DNA from: Flavobacterium pisciphilum
Lineage (GTDB): Bacteria; Bacteroidota; Bacteroidia; Flavobacteriales; Flavobacteriaceae
Assembly: GCF_020905345.1 (NCBI RefSeq)
Contig: NZ_JAJJMO010000001.1
Span: forward strand, 2,108,001-2,172,000
Direction: 5' to 3'
Length of the DNA: 64,000 nucleotides
A program made the position numbers and the translations under genes. Positions 33,239 to 42,414 of the stretch are shown piece by piece. Below the pieces are notes generated by a model. It did not search any database, was not told the DNA's origin, and worked only from the letters and a program-made list of their open reading frames with translations. Position 1 is the stretch's first letter. Each line of letters starts with the position of its first letter.

Positions 33239-33955
33239 CTACTTTTTAGAGAAGTTATTGTTTATTACAGATAATAATACATAAGTGATAATTACTAATG
33301 GGATCCCTAGATATTTAAAGAAAATCAATAGTAATAGTGAGAATACTAAGAACCCAACTTGCAAGAGATTGTCTTTTAAATTGAATTTCTTAATTTTTAA
33401 TGCAAACAAAGGTATTTCTGCATTTAATATATAAGCACTAAATAATGCTATCGCTAATAAAATCCATTGATTTGTTAGAATTTCAAGAATCATTAATGAA
33501 TCTGAAAATTTTAAAACCAAAGGTAAACTTAAGATAAACAATGCATTTGCAGGAGTTGGTAAACCAATAAATGAATCTGTTTGGCGGGTATCAATATTAA
33601 AATTGGCTAATCGATAACAAGAACCTAATGTAACGATAAACCCTAAAAATGGAGTAAATTCTGAACCTATTATATCATGAGAACTTGAACTACTAACAAA
33701 CAAGCTATACATTACATAACCTGGTACAACTCCACTAGTCACCATATCAGCCAACGAGTCTAATTGCAACCCCAATGGGCTAGACACTTTAAATAATCGA
33801 GCAAAAAAACCATCAAAAAAATCAAAAAATATCCCTAAACAAACAAAATAAAAGGCCATTTCATAATCTAATTTAGAAACAAAAATAACAGCTATGCATC
33901 CACAGAAAAGATTAATTAATGTAATAGCATTAGGAACATGTTTTTTAATATTCAT
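33239..33955 (-). CDS. pssA: CDP-diacylglycerol--serine O-phosphatidyltransferase
   Basis: Protein of 238 residues with about seven hydrophobic segments. It has the full CDP-alcohol phosphotransferase motif D48-G49-x2-A52-R53-x8-G62-x3-D66-x3-D70, in which the aspartates bind the metal and CDP-DAG. The membrane-spanning short form matches the Bacillus-type Pss, not the soluble E. coli type. It makes phosphatidylserine, the precursor of phosphatidylethanolamine. A TACTTTTG box lies upstream at 34039-34046. The GH25 gene follows within 12 bases. Confidence 0.9.
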   Translation of the reverse strand: MNIKKHVPNAITLINLFCGCIAVIFVSKLDYEMAFYFVCLGIFFDFFDGFFARLFKVSSPLGLQLDSLADMVTSGVVPGYVMYSLFVSSSSSHDIIGSEFTPFLGFIVTLGSCYRLANFNIDTRQTDSFIGLPTPANALFILSLPLVLKFSDSLMILEILTNQWILLAIALFSAYILNAEIPLFALKIKKFNLKDNLLQVGFLVFSLLLLIFFKYLGIPLVIITYVLLSVINNNFSKK

Positions 33956-34038
33956 TGCAAATATATTTTAAGTATGATAAACGACAAATTTACTATAATA
34001 ACTGAATGGAATGCACGTTTTCATTAGAGTTTTTTGCA

Positions 34039-34046
34039 CAAAAGTA
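34039..34046 (-). promoter_or_regulatory. Candidate -7 box (TACTTTTG) for pssA
   Basis: TAnnTTTG match on the minus strand, 83 bases upstream of the pssA ATG. Confidence 0.4.
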
Positions 34047-34097
34047 AGACTTTAGCATTATTTACAGAAAGGAATAAATAAGCTCAGTAAAAAATTA

Positions 34098-34105
34098 TAT
34101 TTTTG
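34098..34105 (+). promoter_or_regulatory. Candidate -7 box (TATTTTTG) for the PorV-family gene
   Basis: TAnnTTTG match; transcription would begin near 34112, about 33 bases before the TTG start at 34145. Confidence 0.4.
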
Positions 34106-34144
34106 ATAAAAATTAAACAGACTTCGGTTTATAAAAATTAGCTC

Positions 34145-35215
34145 TTGAGGAAAATTTTATTGTTTTTACTACTCTGTGTTTACACAGCCAATTACAGCCA
34201 ATCTGTTAGAAAATACTCTAATGAGTTTATGAACATTGGTGTTGATGCCGCAGCTCTTGCTATGTCGAGTGCAGTCGTAGCATCTACTAAAGATGTAAAT
34301 TCAGTTTACTGGAACCCAGCTGGTTTAACCAATCTCGAGGATCACCAAGTCGCTTTAATGCATGCTAATTATTTTGCCAATATCGCACAATATGATTATA
34401 TTGGCTACGCCAGTCCAATAGATGACCAAAGTGCATGGGGAATTTCACTAATACGTTTCGGTGTAGATGATATTTTAAATACTACTGAATTGATCGATAG
34501 TCAAGGAAATATTGACTACAATCGAATTAGTCTTTTTTCGACTGCTGATTATGGTTTTACCTTTTCGTACGCAAGAAAATTACCTGTTCCTGGATTTCAA
34601 TATGGAGTAAATGCAAAAGTCATACGCCGTATTATTGGTAAGTTTGCTAATTCTTGGGGATTTGGATTTGACCTAGGGTTACAATTTGAAAAAAATGATT
34701 GGCATTTTGGTTTAATGCTACGTGACATTACAACCACTTACAATGTTTGGAATATTGACGAGAAAGAATACAAAAAAATTTCGAATGCTATTCCGGGAGA
34801 AAATCAAGATTTACCCGAAAGCACCGAAATCACATTGCCAAAAGCACAATTAGGTATTGCGAAGAAATTTATAATCAGATACGATTATAGTGTTTTGGTA
34901 GCTACAAATATGAATATGCGCTTTGAGAGAACAAAAGACATTGTTTCTAGTAACTTTGTAAGCATTGATCCAGCATTAGGATTAGAGTTTGGTTATACTG
35001 ATCTTGTTTTTTTAAGAGCTGGAGTAGGAAATTTTCAAAATGTAACACAATTAGACAATTCTGAAAAAGTAGGTTTCCAGCCTAACATAGGACTAGGTTT
35101 TAAATATAAAGGTATTCAGGTTGATTACGCTTTGACTGATTTAGGAAATCAAAGTGTTGCTTTATATTCTAACATATTCTCGCTTAAAGTAGATTTAGGC
35201 GTCTTTAGAAGATAA
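34145..35215 (+). CDS. PorV/PorQ family outer-membrane protein, TTG start
   Basis: Protein of 356 residues with a Sec signal peptide (about 1-18, ending NYSQ). A conserved N-terminal block follows (NIGVDAAALAMSSAVVAS, then VNSVYWNPAGL), then alternating beta strands as expected of a 14-strand FadL-like barrel. This block is the hallmark of the PorV/PorQ (UPF0164) family, which includes type IX secretion components. It is not next to porU, so it is likely a paralogue and not PorV itself. The start is TTG: the signal peptide begins there and no in-frame ATG precedes it. The Lnb-type gene follows after 34 bases. Confidence 0.82.
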   Translation: MRKILLFLLLCVYTANYSQSVRKYSNEFMNIGVDAAALAMSSAVVASTKDVNSVYWNPAGLTNLEDHQVALMHANYFANIAQYDYIGYASPIDDQSAWGISLIRFGVDDILNTTELIDSQGNIDYNRISLFSTADYGFTFSYARKLPVPGFQYGVNAKVIRRIIGKFANSWGFGFDLGLQFEKNDWHFGLMLRDITTTYNVWNIDEKEYKKISNAIPGENQDLPESTEITLPKAQLGIAKKFIIRYDYSVLVATNMNMRFERTKDIVSSNFVSIDPALGLEFGYTDLVFLRAGVGNFQNVTQLDNSEKVGFQPNIGLGFKYKGIQVDYALTDLGNQSVALYSNIFSLKVDLGVFRR

Positions 35216-35249
35216 AAAAGAGTATTGATAATTCATTAAAAAAACATTT

Positions 35250-36389
35250 ATGAAAACGTATTCATCAAAAAAAACATTCTTACTGCTTTTATTTTTTGTG
35301 CTTATCAACAATAGTTTTGGACAAAATATTTTATTATCCAAAGATTCTAAAGTTAGCGTTTTAACTTGTGGAACTGGTAATGAATCCTACTCTCTTTTTG
35401 GTCACACAGCTATTCGAATCAAAGATTCTATAAATGCTATTGACTTGGTGTATAATTATGGCGCCTTTGATTTTAACACGCCTAATTTTGTTGCAAAATT
35501 CACAAAAGGAGATTTACAATATTTTGCAACTGTACATCCTTACTCAGATTTTATTAATGAATACAACAGCGAGAAACGCAGTGTTTATGAGCAGGAATTA
35601 AATATCCCAGAAAGCCTGAAGCAAAAATTATTTGATAATTTAAATACAACAATACTATCAGAAGACAGATATTATACTTATAAATTTATCGATAAAAACT
35701 GTACTTCGATGGTCGTTGATATCCTTAACAAATCTTTAAATAGCACAGTAATCACAAAGAAAGGAGATACCGACAAAACTTATCGAACAATTCTCTATCC
35801 TTATTTTGATGGACATTTTTATGAGAAACTAGGTATCAGTATTATTTTTGGAAAAAAAGTAGATGAGTTGGGTACAAAAATATTTTTACCTTTTGAACTA
35901 AAAACCAGTTTAAACAAGACATCTTTTCAAAATCACCCCTTAGTTAAACAAACAAAAACTATCTTATCTTTTGATAAAGTACCAAACCATTCTTGGTGGA
36001 ATAATTGGTATTCATATATCATTATATTGGCATTTATCATCTTCATAAATAAAAGAAGTGTTGATAAAGTTTACCTTTTAATAATGGGGTTATTAGGTTT
36101 ATTCTTTGTCTTTATCGGATTTTACTCCTTACACAAAGAATTAGAATTCAATTACAACATTTTACTATTCAGTCCTCTTTTATTACTTCTTTTGATTTTT
36201 AATCTTATAAAGAATAAGAAATGGACTTATAGATTATCCCTAATTCATATAATCCTACTAATTACTTATGGATTGTTTATGATTAATAAAGCTTCTTTCT
36301 TTATCGTTTTACCTTTGATAATAACTAGTGGAGTTGTTTTGGTACGCATAGCTATCAAGAATAAGAAGCCAATTCCTATTATCATATAA
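35250..36389 (+). CDS. DUF4105 protein, Lnb-type lipoprotein N-acyltransferase homologue
   Basis: Protein of 379 residues: signal peptide or first helix (about 8-24), periplasmic domain (about 28-245) and four or five C-terminal membrane helices (about 252-372). The periplasmic domain has His52 (SLFGHTAIRI) and Cys151 (DKNCTSMVV), spaced like the catalytic His and Cys of a thiol acyltransferase of NlpC/papain type. DUF4105 includes Lnb, the lipoprotein N-acyltransferase described in Bacteroides, which would complete triacylated lipoproteins in a phylum lacking Lnt. Function here is inferred from family. It forms a pair with the PorV-family gene. Confidence 0.78.
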   Translation: MKTYSSKKTFLLLLFFVLINNSFGQNILLSKDSKVSVLTCGTGNESYSLFGHTAIRIKDSINAIDLVYNYGAFDFNTPNFVAKFTKGDLQYFATVHPYSDFINEYNSEKRSVYEQELNIPESLKQKLFDNLNTTILSEDRYYTYKFIDKNCTSMVVDILNKSLNSTVITKKGDTDKTYRTILYPYFDGHFYEKLGISIIFGKKVDELGTKIFLPFELKTSLNKTSFQNHPLVKQTKTILSFDKVPNHSWWNNWYSYIIILAFIIFINKRSVDKVYLLIMGLLGLFFVFIGFYSLHKELEFNYNILLFSPLLLLLLIFNLIKNKKWTYRLSLIHIILLITYGLFMINKASFFIVLPLIITSGVVLVRIAIKNKKPIPIII

Positions 36390-36391
36390 AT

Positions 36392-37786
36392 TTATTGTCC
36401 TCTGTAAAATAAAACAGTAGTAATAGTTTTAAAAGTGATACTCATATCAAGAAAAATACTTCTGTGTTTAATATAATACAAATCATATTGTAATTTTATT
36501 AAACTTTCTTCTATTGATTCTCCATAGGAATAGTTAACCTGTGCCCAACCAGTAAGCCCCGGCTTTATGACATGCCTTGTTTCATAAAACGGCATAACCT
36601 GAGCAATCTCTTTTACAAAAAAAGGACGTTCTGGGCGTGGTCCTATAACAGCCATATCTCCTTTTATAACATTAATAAATTGAGGCAATTCATCAATTCT
36701 AGACTTACGCATCATTTTTCCAAAAGGTGTTACACGAACATCATTTGCAGCAGCAAAAGCAACTCCTTTTGATTCGGAATTTTTCACCATTGTTCGAAAC
36801 TTATATATTTTAAAAACTGCCCCATCCTTTCCTATCCTTTCTTGAGTATAAAAAAGTTTACCTCTATTTCCTATACAATTCCCTATAAGAATAAATGGTA
36901 TTAAGAACAGCCCGATTAAGAGTCCTAACAAAGAAAAAGTAAATTCAAAAAAGCGTACAACCACTAAATATAATTTATTGCTATTGCTACGGCTAAAAGG
37001 GAAAAAACGATAAAAATCTCTCGCTATATATTGCACTGGAATACGTTGTGTCTTGCTTTCATAAACTTGGGTATATTCCCTGATTATCTTACCTGATTCA
37101 AGTAAATGCAATAATTGCTGGTATAAGTCAGCAGTAAGACCGTCTGTCTTTTGCGATGCTATAACAATTTCTGAAACTCCTTTTTCGAGAACAAACTCTT
37201 CCAGATCTTCTTTTTTAACCTCTTTTACATATTGATATCCTATCGGATTCTTATTTGAAGTATCTAGATTTACAAATCCAATAATTTTATAATTTGGATC
37301 TACATTCTCCAATCCCAAAACTAATTCTTCTAACTGATCTTGATCACAAATTAAAACTACATTTTGAAAGAAACGGTGCGAAGCGAGAAAATACACATAG
37401 AAGAAACGCCAAAATAGAACTACAAAAAGTATAGTGAAGTAAAATATAATAATCGAAATTCTTTGCTTGGGTAATTCTGGCGATAAAACAGGGGTTAACA
37501 AATAAACCAAAACCGTAGTCGAAACAGCAATAACAGTACTTTTGAGAATTTGAAATTGATTACTCGCTACTTGTAAATTATACATTTCGAAAATGGATCC
37601 GAAAAGATTGAGATAAATTACCAATACTATTACTCCATGATAATTAGCACTTGATATATTAAAATAACGGTAATCAAACACCTGACTCAAAATATATAAA
37701 GCACCTAAGACAAAAAGAGAATCAAAAAATCTAAGAATGACTTTCCGTTCTGATATTTCAAAATGAATTTTATTTTTTTGAGGCAT
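36392..37786 (-). CDS. Polyprenyl glycosylphosphotransferase (initiating sugar-1-phosphate transferase)
   Basis: Protein of 464 residues: four or five N-terminal membrane helices (about 15-130), a cytoplasmic CoA-binding-like middle domain (about 140-260) and a C-terminal bacterial sugar transferase domain (about 275-460) with FKIYKFRTM, the RIDELPQFINVIKGDM stretch and GPRPERP. This is the WcaJ/WbaP layout. It loads the first sugar phosphate onto undecaprenyl phosphate and so starts the repeat unit. It is the promoter-distal gene of the leftward locus and has a TACATTTG box just upstream, so it may also be transcribed on its own. Confidence 0.92.
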   Translation of the reverse strand: MPQKNKIHFEISERKVILRFFDSLFVLGALYILSQVFDYRYFNISSANYHGVIVLVIYLNLFGSIFEMYNLQVASNQFQILKSTVIAVSTTVLVYLLTPVLSPELPKQRISIIIFYFTILFVVLFWRFFYVYFLASHRFFQNVVLICDQDQLEELVLGLENVDPNYKIIGFVNLDTSNKNPIGYQYVKEVKKEDLEEFVLEKGVSEIVIASQKTDGLTADLYQQLLHLLESGKIIREYTQVYESKTQRIPVQYIARDFYRFFPFSRSNSNKLYLVVVRFFEFTFSLLGLLIGLFLIPFILIGNCIGNRGKLFYTQERIGKDGAVFKIYKFRTMVKNSESKGVAFAAANDVRVTPFGKMMRKSRIDELPQFINVIKGDMAVIGPRPERPFFVKEIAQVMPFYETRHVIKPGLTGWAQVNYSYGESIEESLIKLQYDLYYIKHRSIFLDMSITFKTITTVLFYRGQ

Positions 37787-37844
37787 TTAAATTAAATCAG
37801 TTAAGTTGTATAGTTAAATTTGGGGAAATTTAAAATTACAGGAG

Positions 37845-37852
37845 CAAATGTA
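37845..37852 (-). promoter_or_regulatory. Candidate -7 box (TACATTTG) for the sugar transferase gene
   Basis: TAnnTTTG match on the minus strand in the 91-base gap between the Wzy-like gene and the sugar transferase gene, one of the longer gaps of the glycan locus. Confidence 0.4.
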
Positions 37853-37877
37853 TTATAAAATTAATAGTTAGGCATTA

Positions 37878-39236
37878 TTAATCCGAAATAGTATTTATTT
37901 TTATGTAATTATCGGTTTTATTCCTAATTACGCTAACCAAAGTTAATGCATATATAAATGCTGGTGCTGCAATTCGCATAGCGGCATGATTAATAGTTAA
38001 AAACCAGAAAGCATAAAATGATAAAAAGTATAGATTACTTCGGTCATTGTAATACAATACAAAAGGCATAAAAAAAAGTATTAACAGTCCTGATATACCA
38101 AATATACCATGCTCACTTAACATACGTGTTATTTCATTATGTGAAGCTACATCTACTCCAAAAATTTTTTTCCTATACTCTTTTCCCAACCCTGCTCCAA
38201 TTCCTACTATTGGATTATCAAAAAAAGTTTTAAGTTCAATATCCATAATCACCTCCCTTCCTCCTAATCTATCCTTTTTTACTCTTCCAGCAGCATCTTG
38301 ATTAGCATAGCGTTTCTCTATTAATCCAAAAGTTTGTATAGAAGTATATGTCCAAATTCCTGCTCCCATAATCGCAGTAATAACAAATACCATAGCTAAC
38401 TTTCCTCTGACTTTTGCACTCGAATAATAATACAACAACAATAGTAATATAGCAATCATAACTACTCCAGTAATTACACCTCCTCTAGAGAAGGTTACAA
38501 TGGCTCGATAACTAACAACTAAAAGTAATATTCCGTTTAAAACCAGCATTTTTTTTGATTTCGAGAAAAGAATTAATTGAGTAAAAAATACAAACATCCC
38601 TAACCCTAATATAGTAGAGACCTGATTAGGTCCGAATCCCCCAGAAGTTTCAAAATTAGACTGAGTCCCTGTAATAACACTTTGTACACTAGGATTATAT
38701 AAAAACAAATAAGCAGTAGTTGTAAGAATAGGTAATCCCATTGCTAAAACTATATCCTGCAATTCCGAAAAGGTTATTTTTCGATTAAATGTATATATCG
38801 CACAAACTCCTAGACATAAAGGTCCCGAAAGATTAAAAAACAAAGCTTTCTTTACATCTACTGATAAAATATCAGTAGTAGCAGTGATCAAGCCACCTGG
38901 AATTAGTAATACCAAGAAGAGCCAATACACAAATGAATTAATTGTAAAGCTGCTATAAATCATCCCAACCAACATGAAGAAAATAACACTAATCTTAATG
39001 TACTCATTATTAAAATTACCTCCTGTCATTCTCAAAAACACTTCAACTCCTACCATATAAGCAGCAACTACAAGAACTTCATTATGTCTATTTTTAGTTT
39101 TAAAAACAATGTAAAACCCTAATATAGGTAGTAAAAGAGCATAAATTTTTGACAAAAAAGGCAACACAAAAACTGCTAAAGCAATTAATAAATGAATTAA
39201 AATCAATCCATAATAAGAGAAAAATTTGTTCTTCAT
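37878..39236 (-). CDS. O-antigen ligase/Wzy-like polymerase membrane protein
   Basis: Protein of 452 residues with about eleven predicted membrane helices and a long extracytoplasmic loop (about 300-380). The loop contains KDRLGGREVIMDI and NPIVGIGAGLG, followed by ASHNEITRMLSEHG. This arrangement, an R/G-rich loop then SHN...EHG, is typical of the WaaL/Wzy O-antigen ligase superfamily. It could polymerise repeat units (Wzy) or ligate polymer to an acceptor; sequence alone does not decide. It sits two bases from the next glycosyltransferase gene. Confidence 0.85.
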   Translation of the reverse strand: MKNKFFSYYGLILIHLLIALAVFVLPFLSKIYALLLPILGFYIVFKTKNRHNEVLVVAAYMVGVEVFLRMTGGNFNNEYIKISVIFFMLVGMIYSSFTINSFVYWLFLVLLIPGGLITATTDILSVDVKKALFFNLSGPLCLGVCAIYTFNRKITFSELQDIVLAMGLPILTTTAYLFLYNPSVQSVITGTQSNFETSGGFGPNQVSTILGLGMFVFFTQLILFSKSKKMLVLNGILLLVVSYRAIVTFSRGGVITGVVMIAILLLLLYYYSSAKVRGKLAMVFVITAIMGAGIWTYTSIQTFGLIEKRYANQDAAGRVKKDRLGGREVIMDIELKTFFDNPIVGIGAGLGKEYRKKIFGVDVASHNEITRMLSEHGIFGISGLLILFFMPFVLYYNDRSNLYFLSFYAFWFLTINHAAMRIAAPAFIYALTLVSVIRNKTDNYIKINTISD

Positions 39237-39238
39237 AA

Positions 39239-40312
39239 TTATAAAATTTTATAAGCAAAAATTATTTTTTGTATTACAACATCTTCTGTATAATTTTTTA
39301 ATATAATTTTATTCAGAGACACTCCCAATTGATTTCTAAATTCTATATCTGAAATCAATTTTGTAATTTGATTTTCAATCTCTGTATTATTTAAAGGATT
39401 AAACAATAAACCTGTATTATTATTTTTAATTACCGAAGCACAATATCCTACATTTGTAGAAACTACAGGTAAAGCAGCAAGTCCATATTCTAACAATGTC
39501 ACAGGAAAACCTTCATCCGTAGAAGCCAAAATCCCTATTGTTGCTTGAGATAAGATATGAGCAATATCATTCCTTGAATTATATAAATGAATATCATTAT
39601 TCATATTATATTTTTCTATAAATGCCTTTATTGAATTTGAATAATCATCCAAATAATCTTTCCCAATTAAATGTAAACTCCATCCCAAGTCATTTAATTT
39701 TAAACTCTCAAAAGCATTTAATACCGTAATATGATTTTTAGGGTCTTTTAAGTTTGCTAAAAAAACAATCCGTTTACCAGTGACGCCATTTAAAAATGTT
39801 GCTTTCATGACCTCATTTGTAAATGTTGCAAAATTTGGAATAAAATATATGTTTGTACATAACATGTTTTTCTTATTCCATTCTTCTAATAGCGGATTAA
39901 CAACAAAGATAGATGAGAAAAAAAAGGATAACAAGATTAAACTTCTATTCCCATTTTTAGTTTCATTTATTCGTTTACCATAATGGTCATGCCAAATTAT
40001 TTTAATTTTTGGTAATGTAAATTTTAATAATACTGCAATAAAAAAAGAAGAACTATGTGCATGGACAATAGTAACTCTATTCTTTCTGACAAAATTCCTG
40101 AGCTTAAAAATTGCCTTAAAATCTATTACTGATTTTCTATTTATAAATAAATAAGAAACATTCGAATTTATTTGCCTTTTAAGACTACCTTCTTTACGTG
40201 TTGTTACTAATCCCGAAAATTCAATTGTTTTCCCTAGTGCATTTGCAAAGTTTACTGCCATACGCTCTGCTCCACCAGCTTCCAATGAATCTATCATTTG
40301 TAGAACCCTCAT
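39239..40312 (-). CDS. Glycosyltransferase family 4 protein
   Basis: GT-B fold enzyme of 357 residues. The N-terminal signature MIDSLEAGGAERMAVNFA is the acceptor-side glycine-rich loop. The C-terminal nucleotide-sugar site has the E-x7-E pattern in TDEGFPVTLLEYGLAALP followed by VSTNVG. A HAHSSSF motif near residue 95 is also typical. It should be a retaining transferase adding one sugar to the lipid-linked repeat unit on the cytoplasmic side. Donor and acceptor are unknown. It overlaps the upstream gene by four bases. Confidence 0.88.
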   Translation of the reverse strand: MRVLQMIDSLEAGGAERMAVNFANALGKTIEFSGLVTTRKEGSLKRQINSNVSYLFINRKSVIDFKAIFKLRNFVRKNRVTIVHAHSSSFFIAVLLKFTLPKIKIIWHDHYGKRINETKNGNRSLILLSFFFSSIFVVNPLLEEWNKKNMLCTNIYFIPNFATFTNEVMKATFLNGVTGKRIVFLANLKDPKNHITVLNAFESLKLNDLGWSLHLIGKDYLDDYSNSIKAFIEKYNMNNDIHLYNSRNDIAHILSQATIGILASTDEGFPVTLLEYGLAALPVVSTNVGYCASVIKNNNTGLLFNPLNNTEIENQITKLISDIEFRNQLGVSLNKIILKNYTEDVVIQKIIFAYKIL

Positions 40313-41427
40313 GATTGCAGCATTTTTTTTATTTCAGTTTCAAAAATATCTGTCGTAAATTTTCGTGACCATTCAGATGCTTTCATACTTTTATCAGTTA
40401 TGCCTGCCTTATCTTTCAAGATTGATTCTAGCTGAAGAATATCATTTGATAAATTCATATCAAGCAAAACTCCCCTATTACCATAATCTAGCATAAAAGG
40501 AATACATGAAACTGATGTCGCTACTGGAATACACCCCCAAAACATTCCTTCGGCTATAGCCTTTGGCCAACCTTCACTTTTAGAAGGTAAGATAACAAAA
40601 TGACTTTTTTGGTAGGCTCTTTTTAATATTTCATCGTTTTTATTTCCATGTAAAAAAATATAGTTTCCTAATTGATTGTTTTGAACATATTGTTCTAAAA
40701 CATGCCTTTCAACTCCCTCACCGTATAAATTTAGAATTACATTTCTTCCTTTTCTAACAAATTGCTCAACTAACTTTATAGCATACAACGGGTTTTTACC
40801 AACAACTAAACTACCAACAAAAATGAACTCTATTCTTTCATTAAAATCAGATTTTTGAATAATTTCTTTTTCCCTTTCGGAATAGGTCGCGGTAAAAAAT
40901 GATCTTATATTTTTAGATTGGTTTTCCCAATCTCCATAAACCAAAACTTGCATATTCTTAGTTAGAAAAGTATTATTCAAAATGCGTTTTTGTAATCTGT
41001 ATGCCCATGGTTGTTTGCTTTTTTGATCCCAATTACCAGCATATTTAGCTGTTTTAATTTTATTTGGAAATAAAACCTGAACGAAGCATCCAATTAAACC
41101 CATATTACCTGGACATCGCAAATGAATATGATCTGCTTTTTTCATGGCCAAAAATATTCTCCAAAAAATTATTGGCAATTTAAAAATTGACAATACAGCA
41201 TTATTTAAATTAATAAAACTAAAATCAGGTACTTTCCTAAAATCAATCTTATCGTGCTTATAAGAAATATCAATTTCTGTTGGTTCAATGTTTTTTAATG
41301 GAGCAACAATAATAACTTCATCAATATATTTTAACCAAATATTCATTTCACGAGTATAGGGTGCATAGGCAAAATATTTATCAGTATTTTGAAAGTGATT
41401 AACATGTGTGATTATTGCAAATTTCAT
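40309..41427 (-). CDS. Glycosyltransferase family 4 protein
   Basis: GT-B enzyme of 372 residues. The C-terminal half has the usual donor-site features: IEFIFVGSLVVGKNP (start of the Rossmann half), LHGNKNDEIL, and LPSKSEGWPKAIAEGMFWG with the E-x7-E-like pair. The N-terminal half is less conserved and holds DHIHLRCPGNMGL. Likely a retaining transferase for one linkage of the glycan; sugars unknown. Four-base overlap with the downstream GT4 gene and direct abutment with the gene upstream place it firmly in the operon. Confidence 0.87.
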   Translation of the reverse strand: MKFAIITHVNHFQNTDKYFAYAPYTREMNIWLKYIDEVIIVAPLKNIEPTEIDISYKHDKIDFRKVPDFSFINLNNAVLSIFKLPIIFWRIFLAMKKADHIHLRCPGNMGLIGCFVQVLFPNKIKTAKYAGNWDQKSKQPWAYRLQKRILNNTFLTKNMQVLVYGDWENQSKNIRSFFTATYSEREKEIIQKSDFNERIEFIFVGSLVVGKNPLYAIKLVEQFVRKGRNVILNLYGEGVERHVLEQYVQNNQLGNYIFLHGNKNDEILKRAYQKSHFVILPSKSEGWPKAIAEGMFWGCIPVATSVSCIPFMLDYGNRGVLLDMNLSNDILQLESILKDKAGITDKSMKASEWSRKFTTDIFETEIKKMLQS

Positions 41428-42414
41428 TTATAAATTTTCTACTAATCTTGTTATAATTTTTTTGGGAGACAAGTATTCATCAAAATATTTCCTGCTCTCG
41501 GCTTCCAATTCTCTTTTAAAATCAATATCCGTTATTAACTTTTCTATTACTTCTTGAATATCTCTTCTACCATTTGTATTTACATAAACTACATGTTTAT
41601 TATCCAACAAATCTACAGGTAATTTATTATAATGTGAAGTTGAAATAATTGCTTTCCCTAACGCTAAAAATTCAGCCAATTTCCAACCATGACATGAGAG
41701 AACAGCTGGCGTATTGAATACAAATGCTGAGTTTTTAATTTTTCTAAGATAAATACTTAAAGGAATTTTTTTAGAATATACTAAATTATCATACCCTAAA
41801 TTATCACCATTACTTCTTGCTGCAAATCCACCTTCAAAATTCACATTTGGATTACTCTTGCAGATATCTATAAATAAAGCTCGATTTTTATTTGTTTGAC
41901 TTTCCTGTTTCCAAATACTATTTATAAAAAAAACCTCATTAACAGATGATTGAGTTGAGTTGTATTCCTTCAAATACATCCTTTTATATTGCCTCCAATA
42001 ATTGGCTATAAATTCTCTTTTATTTAAAATAGATTTTCTGAATCTAATAAAATTGAATCCCAAATAATATGATGTTTCTAACAAATTCCAAATTTTAATT
42101 CCAAAACTCGGTCCAATAGCAACAATTTTATTCTGATTTTCAATAAATAAATTATCTAAATTATAATTTACTTTTCCATATACGTCACACCATTCTAACT
42201 CGTTTATATTAATTCGAGTAGAGTCTTTTGAATCAATTATTACTCTCTTATAGGAATTATTACTTTCTATGATAAATGCAAAAGTCCCATTATCAAATTT
42301 TGGAAATTTCAAAAGATTAAACTCAAAATGATTATAATATTCCTTTAATCCCTGAATATAATAACCATCATAAAAAACGTCACAAAGCCCATAAACATAA
42401 ACTTTTGTTCTCAT
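41428..42414 (-). CDS. Probable GT-B glycosyltransferase, family not resolved
   Basis: Protein of 328 residues. The C-terminal third reads SCHGWKLAEFLALGKAIIST then SHYNKLPV, which resembles the donor-binding helix of GT-B enzymes. The N-terminal part starts MRTKVYVYGLCDVFYDGYYI and lacks the glycine-rich GT4 loop, so it does not fit GT4 cleanly. There is no signal peptide. It begins within the stop of the GT2 gene upstream (four-base overlap). A glycosyltransferase role is likely from motif and place, but donor and linkage are unknown. Confidence 0.65.
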   Translation of the reverse strand: MRTKVYVYGLCDVFYDGYYIQGLKEYYNHFEFNLLKFPKFDNGTFAFIIESNNSYKRVIIDSKDSTRININELEWCDVYGKVNYNLDNLFIENQNKIVAIGPSFGIKIWNLLETSYYLGFNFIRFRKSILNKREFIANYWRQYKRMYLKEYNSTQSSVNEVFFINSIWKQESQTNKNRALFIDICKSNPNVNFEGGFAARSNGDNLGYDNLVYSKKIPLSIYLRKIKNSAFVFNTPAVLSCHGWKLAEFLALGKAIISTSHYNKLPVDLLDNKHVVYVNTNGRRDIQEVIEKLITDIDFKRELEAESRKYFDEYLSPKKIITRLVENL

